In this document: in pieces, positions 53,249-55,589 of the stretch
How the letters are laid out: every line of letters starts with the position of its first letter
Numbering within the stretch: position 1 is the stretch's first letter
NCBI GenBank assembly: GCA_945885475.1
Contig: CAMCYR010000021.1
Coordinates: forward strand, 1 to 55,589
Length of the DNA: 55,589 nt
Reading direction: 5' to 3'
Source: Chitinophaga pinensis
Lineage (GTDB): Bacteria > Bacteroidota > Bacteroidia > 2-12-FULL-35-15
Position numbers and translations under genes: made by a program
Notes under the pieces: generated by a model
What the model saw: only the letters and a program-made list of their open reading frames with translations
Told to the model about the DNA's origin: nothing
The model's database searches: none

Positions 53249-55589
53249 ATGATACAAAATAAATTTTATCTTCGTTTTTCACTTCTTTTAGTACTGATTT
53301 TAAGTGGTTTCAATGTCGTGAAAGCTCAGCTGGTTGGCGCAAGTGCTTATGTAAGGGGAACAAGCGTTGAAATTGGAATTGATGGATTAGGCGGATATGA
53401 AGGTGTGAATCAGGGGGTATCTCCTCCACCTGCCGGTTATCATGCGCGTACAACCTTTTTGCCATTTGGTTTTGTTGCTAATCCCCAAGTGAATGCATGG
53501 GCAACTTATGATGGTGACTTTTTTACACCTGGTAGTCCTGAAAATGGCTGGGGTTTTGAAATTGGAACTACTGGTGGTGTTGTTGGAACAAGTAATTGCA
53601 GCAATTCTGGGAACAATATTTTTGGTGCTTTTTCAAGTTGGACTCACACGTTTGACTGTTATAATGCTGTTTGGGAAGGTGATATGACTTCTGGAACCGA
53701 TTTGCATTTTAAAATAGATTATTTCTTGCAACAAACCGATTTATATTATACTACAACGGTTTCTGTCACCAATAATACCGCTGCTGTGATTCCGGAACTT
53801 TTTTATTACAGAAATTTTGACCCGGATAACAATCAGGAAATTGGGTTCGATTTTACAACAACCAATACAGTTGTTTCTCAACCCGGTTTTGGAGGATGTA
53901 ATCTAGCTCATGTGAGTGCAACATCCACTGTTCCTGCATCACAGCCAATGTCTTATTGCGGTTTAGCTGCAATTGGCAACAATTGGAGAGCTATGTATGG
54001 TGGATTTTCCAATAGAGATGCTTCAAATATTTGGAATGGAACTGGTGCTGGTTTTGTTCAAACAGTTGGTGTCTCCAACTTTCAGGATGAAGCAATTGCA
54101 CTAGCATATAAAATTTCTAATTTAGCACCGGGAGCAACAGAAACCTTTAAGTTCGTTGTAATCCTAGATAATGCCTCTGCAACAGCCGCAATAGATAATA
54201 TTTTATATTTTTCATATCCTGGTTCTGCTTCGGCTCCTCCGGCTGTTTGTACCCCATTCACGGATACTGTTAGGACTTGTGGAGGACCAGTGCCAATCAC
54301 AATAAATGGTTCAATTGTGAATGATTATAGCTGGACCTGGACACCAACTGCGGGTTTGACGCCTATTACAGGCCCTTCTGTTGTTGCGAATCCTTCAGTT
54401 ACAACTACATACACAGCTGTTGGGACTCCACTGAGTCCTTGCGTTGGTCCAGTTTCTCTAACTTTTGTGGTGGAAGTAACTCCTGGCGGTGGCACTAATC
54501 CAGTCATTACCGCTGTTCCTCCATTGTGTGTTTCTGATCCGCCTGTAACATTTGTAGTTGATTCTGCGGGTGGAACTTGGACAGCTGCCTGCGGTGCATG
54601 TATCAATTCTACCACTGGGGTTTTTAATCCTACCACTGCCGGTGCCGGAACTTATTTAATAACGTATACAACTACAAATTCTTGTAACTCAACAGATACA
54701 ATGTTTGTTACTGTAAGTGGTTCTAATCCTAACATTTCACCTGTTGCACCAATTTGTGCTGGCTCTGCTGCATTCACAATGACTGCTGCATCGCCCGGTG
54801 GTGTCTGGTCGGGTGGTGGTATTTCTGCAGCAGGATTATTTAATCCTACTACCGCTGGAACATTTACTGTTACGTATACAATTGCAGGTACTTGTGCAGC
54901 AGTGGATACTCAAGTAGTTGTAGTAAATCCGACTGTCCCTCCAACTACTGGGTTCTCTTATACTACTCCTGTCTGTATCAGTGGAACAAATCCAGTTCCA
55001 ACAACCGTTGCAGGATTTACAAGTGGCGGAACGTTCTCTGCAACTCCTGGCGGATTAGGCTTAAATACAACAAATGGTACTGTGAATTTATCCACTAGTG
55101 CTGCCGGTACTTACACTGTTACTTATAATTTCTTGGCAACAGGTTGTGGTCCAGCAGGATCAAGTACAGCAACACTGGTGATCACACCTCTAACCATTCC
55201 TGTAACAACGTTCTCTTATCCTGTAGCGTGTGCTTCTGATACTGCCGATGCTGTTCCTGTTTTAGGAGCCGGCTTCACGCCCGGTGGAACATTCAGCTCT
55301 TCAACCGGATTGGTAATCAATGGTAGTACAGGTGTTGTTGATGTGAATGCAAGTACTCCTGGATCATATACGGTTACGTATTCTATTCCTTTAAATATAG
55401 TTGCTTGTGCAGCTGCAGGAACAGGTACAGCAACCATGACAATCAATCCTTTGCCTACGATCCTTGTTGGTCCGGAACAAACGGTGTGGGCTGGTCAAGG
55501 TGCATGGATTTACGCGACTGGAGGAACGACCTATTCATGGAGTCCTATTGCAAATTTAAGTTGTCCGACTTGTGACAGCACCTTTGCTT
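53249..55589 (+). CDS. Large secreted repeat protein (start; runs past the window end)
   Basis: An ATG at 53249 opens a frame with no stop to the end of the window, at least 780 residues. It has a signal peptide (MIQNKFYLRFSLLLVLILSG, cleavage likely near VVKA). An N-terminal beta-rich domain (about 28-330) follows, with GYHARTTFLPFGFVANP and many aromatic residues. Then come Ig/PKD-like units of about 80 residues, each with a GG-T/W-S core, a TAGTYTVTY-like end strand and Cys pairs. They resemble the repeats of Bacteroidota gliding/adhesion proteins, and a T9SS sorting tail past the window is expected. No function can be assigned. Confidence 0.85.
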   Translation, partial: MIQNKFYLRFSLLLVLILSGFNVVKAQLVGASAYVRGTSVEIGIDGLGGYEGVNQGVSPPPAGYHARTTFLPFGFVANPQVNAWATYDGDFFTPGSPENGWGFEIGTTGGVVGTSNCSNSGNNIFGAFSSWTHTFDCYNAVWEGDMTSGTDLHFKIDYFLQQTDLYYTTTVSVTNNTAAVIPELFYYRNFDPDNNQEIGFDFTTTNTVVSQPGFGGCNLAHVSATSTVPASQPMSYCGLAAIGNNWRAMYGGFSNRDASNIWNGTGAGFVQTVGVSNFQDEAIALAYKISNLAPGATETFKFVVILDNASATAAIDNILYFSYPGSASAPPAVCTPFTDTVRTCGGPVPITINGSIVNDYSWTWTPTAGLTPITGPSVVANPSVTTTYTAVGTPLSPCVGPVSLTFVVEVTPGGGTNPVITAVPPLCVSDPPVTFVVDSAGGTWTAACGACINSTTGVFNPTTAGAGTYLITYTTTNSCNSTDTMFVTVSGSNPNISPVAPICAGSAAFTMTAASPGGVWSGGGISAAGLFNPTTAGTFTVTYTIAGTCAAVDTQVVVVNPTVPPTTGFSYTTPVCISGTNPVPTTVAGFTSGGTFSATPGGLGLNTTNGTVNLSTSAAGTYTVTYNFLATGCGPAGSSTATLVITPLTIPVTTFSYPVACASDTADAVPVLGAGFTPGGTFSSSTGLVINGSTGVVDVNASTPGSYTVTYSIPLNIVACAAAGTGTATMTINPLPTILVGPEQTVWAGQGAWIYATGGTTYSWSPIANLSCPTCDSTFA

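Noticed and set aside
54082-55446. Three minus-strand frames of 72-103 codons
   Set aside because: They are antisense to the repeats of the secreted protein; their composition mirrors the Gly/Thr/Val-rich coding strand.

Overview
The window is chromosomal DNA of a member of the Bacteroidota. The evidence is direct: two CotH-type secreted proteins and one orphan fragment end in type IX secretion (T9SS) sorting domains; several upstream regions carry the phylum's -7 box (TAnnTTTG); recognisable Shine-Dalgarno sites are rare; the DNA is AT-rich; and the families DUF3098, DUF3108, DUF4271 and DUF5777, the MurF-alanine racemase fusion and the cytochrome b558-type SdhC are typical of the phylum. 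The order or family cannot be fixed from sequence alone. I found no rRNA, tRNA, CRISPR array, prophage or intact insertion sequence. The window is mostly core genome with small accessory patches.

Layout. 1-323 is an array of hairpin repeats. 324-5343 (minus) holds tryptophan 2,3-dioxygenase, a DUF3108 protein and leuS. 5649-10560 (plus) is a housekeeping run ftsX-DUF3098-uppP-truB-queA-ispD. 10649-12974 holds a divergent amidohydrolase/rlmN pair. 13002-17181 (plus) is a secreted redox-type cluster: two haem-c-motif proteins, a long-chain polyprenyl diphosphate synthase, a MORN/YwqK lipoprotein, a YceI protein and a DUF5777 barrel. 17262-23031 (plus) holds DUF4271-hemD-rnpA-yidD-S41 protease and an O-antigen-ligase-like protein. 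It converges on two minus-strand glycosyltransferases (23028-24806). 25005-33045 holds meaB, murF-alr, tdk, a conserved unknown, an M28 peptidase, rsmI and corA. 33085-37488 (minus) is a tandem pair of secreted CotH proteins plus a 56-residue Cys-rich ORF. 37806-40701 holds recJ, a HigBA-like toxin-antitoxin pair and the remnant of a T9SS protein. 40774-44472 (minus) holds dnaG and a lytic transglycosylase. 44905-49014 (plus) holds a glutaryl-CoA-dehydrogenase-like enzyme and a sulfur module. 49297-52815 (minus) is sdhCAB. A large secreted Ig/PKD-like repeat protein starts at 53249 and runs off the window.

How genes work together. UppP, MurF-Alr, the lytic transglycosylase and FtsX serve the wall and division. 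The Wzy/WaaL-like protein and the two glycosyltransferases serve surface polysaccharide. SdhCAB feeds a quinone pool whose side chain the 13690 synthase may make. TauE/SafE, the CstB-like enzyme and the periplasmic rhodanese together look like a persulfide/sulfide detoxification pathway.

Most interesting observations: the CstB-like three-gene sulfur module; the cytochrome/YceI/DUF5777 cluster; the CotH pair, whose N-terminal thirds are nearly identical while the rest has diverged; an overlooked Cys-rich small ORF; a toxin-antitoxin promoter with nested palindromes and a -7 box that touches the start codon; other apparently leaderless starts; and several families of dispersed inverted repeats, including a heptanucleotide repeat translated inside leuS.
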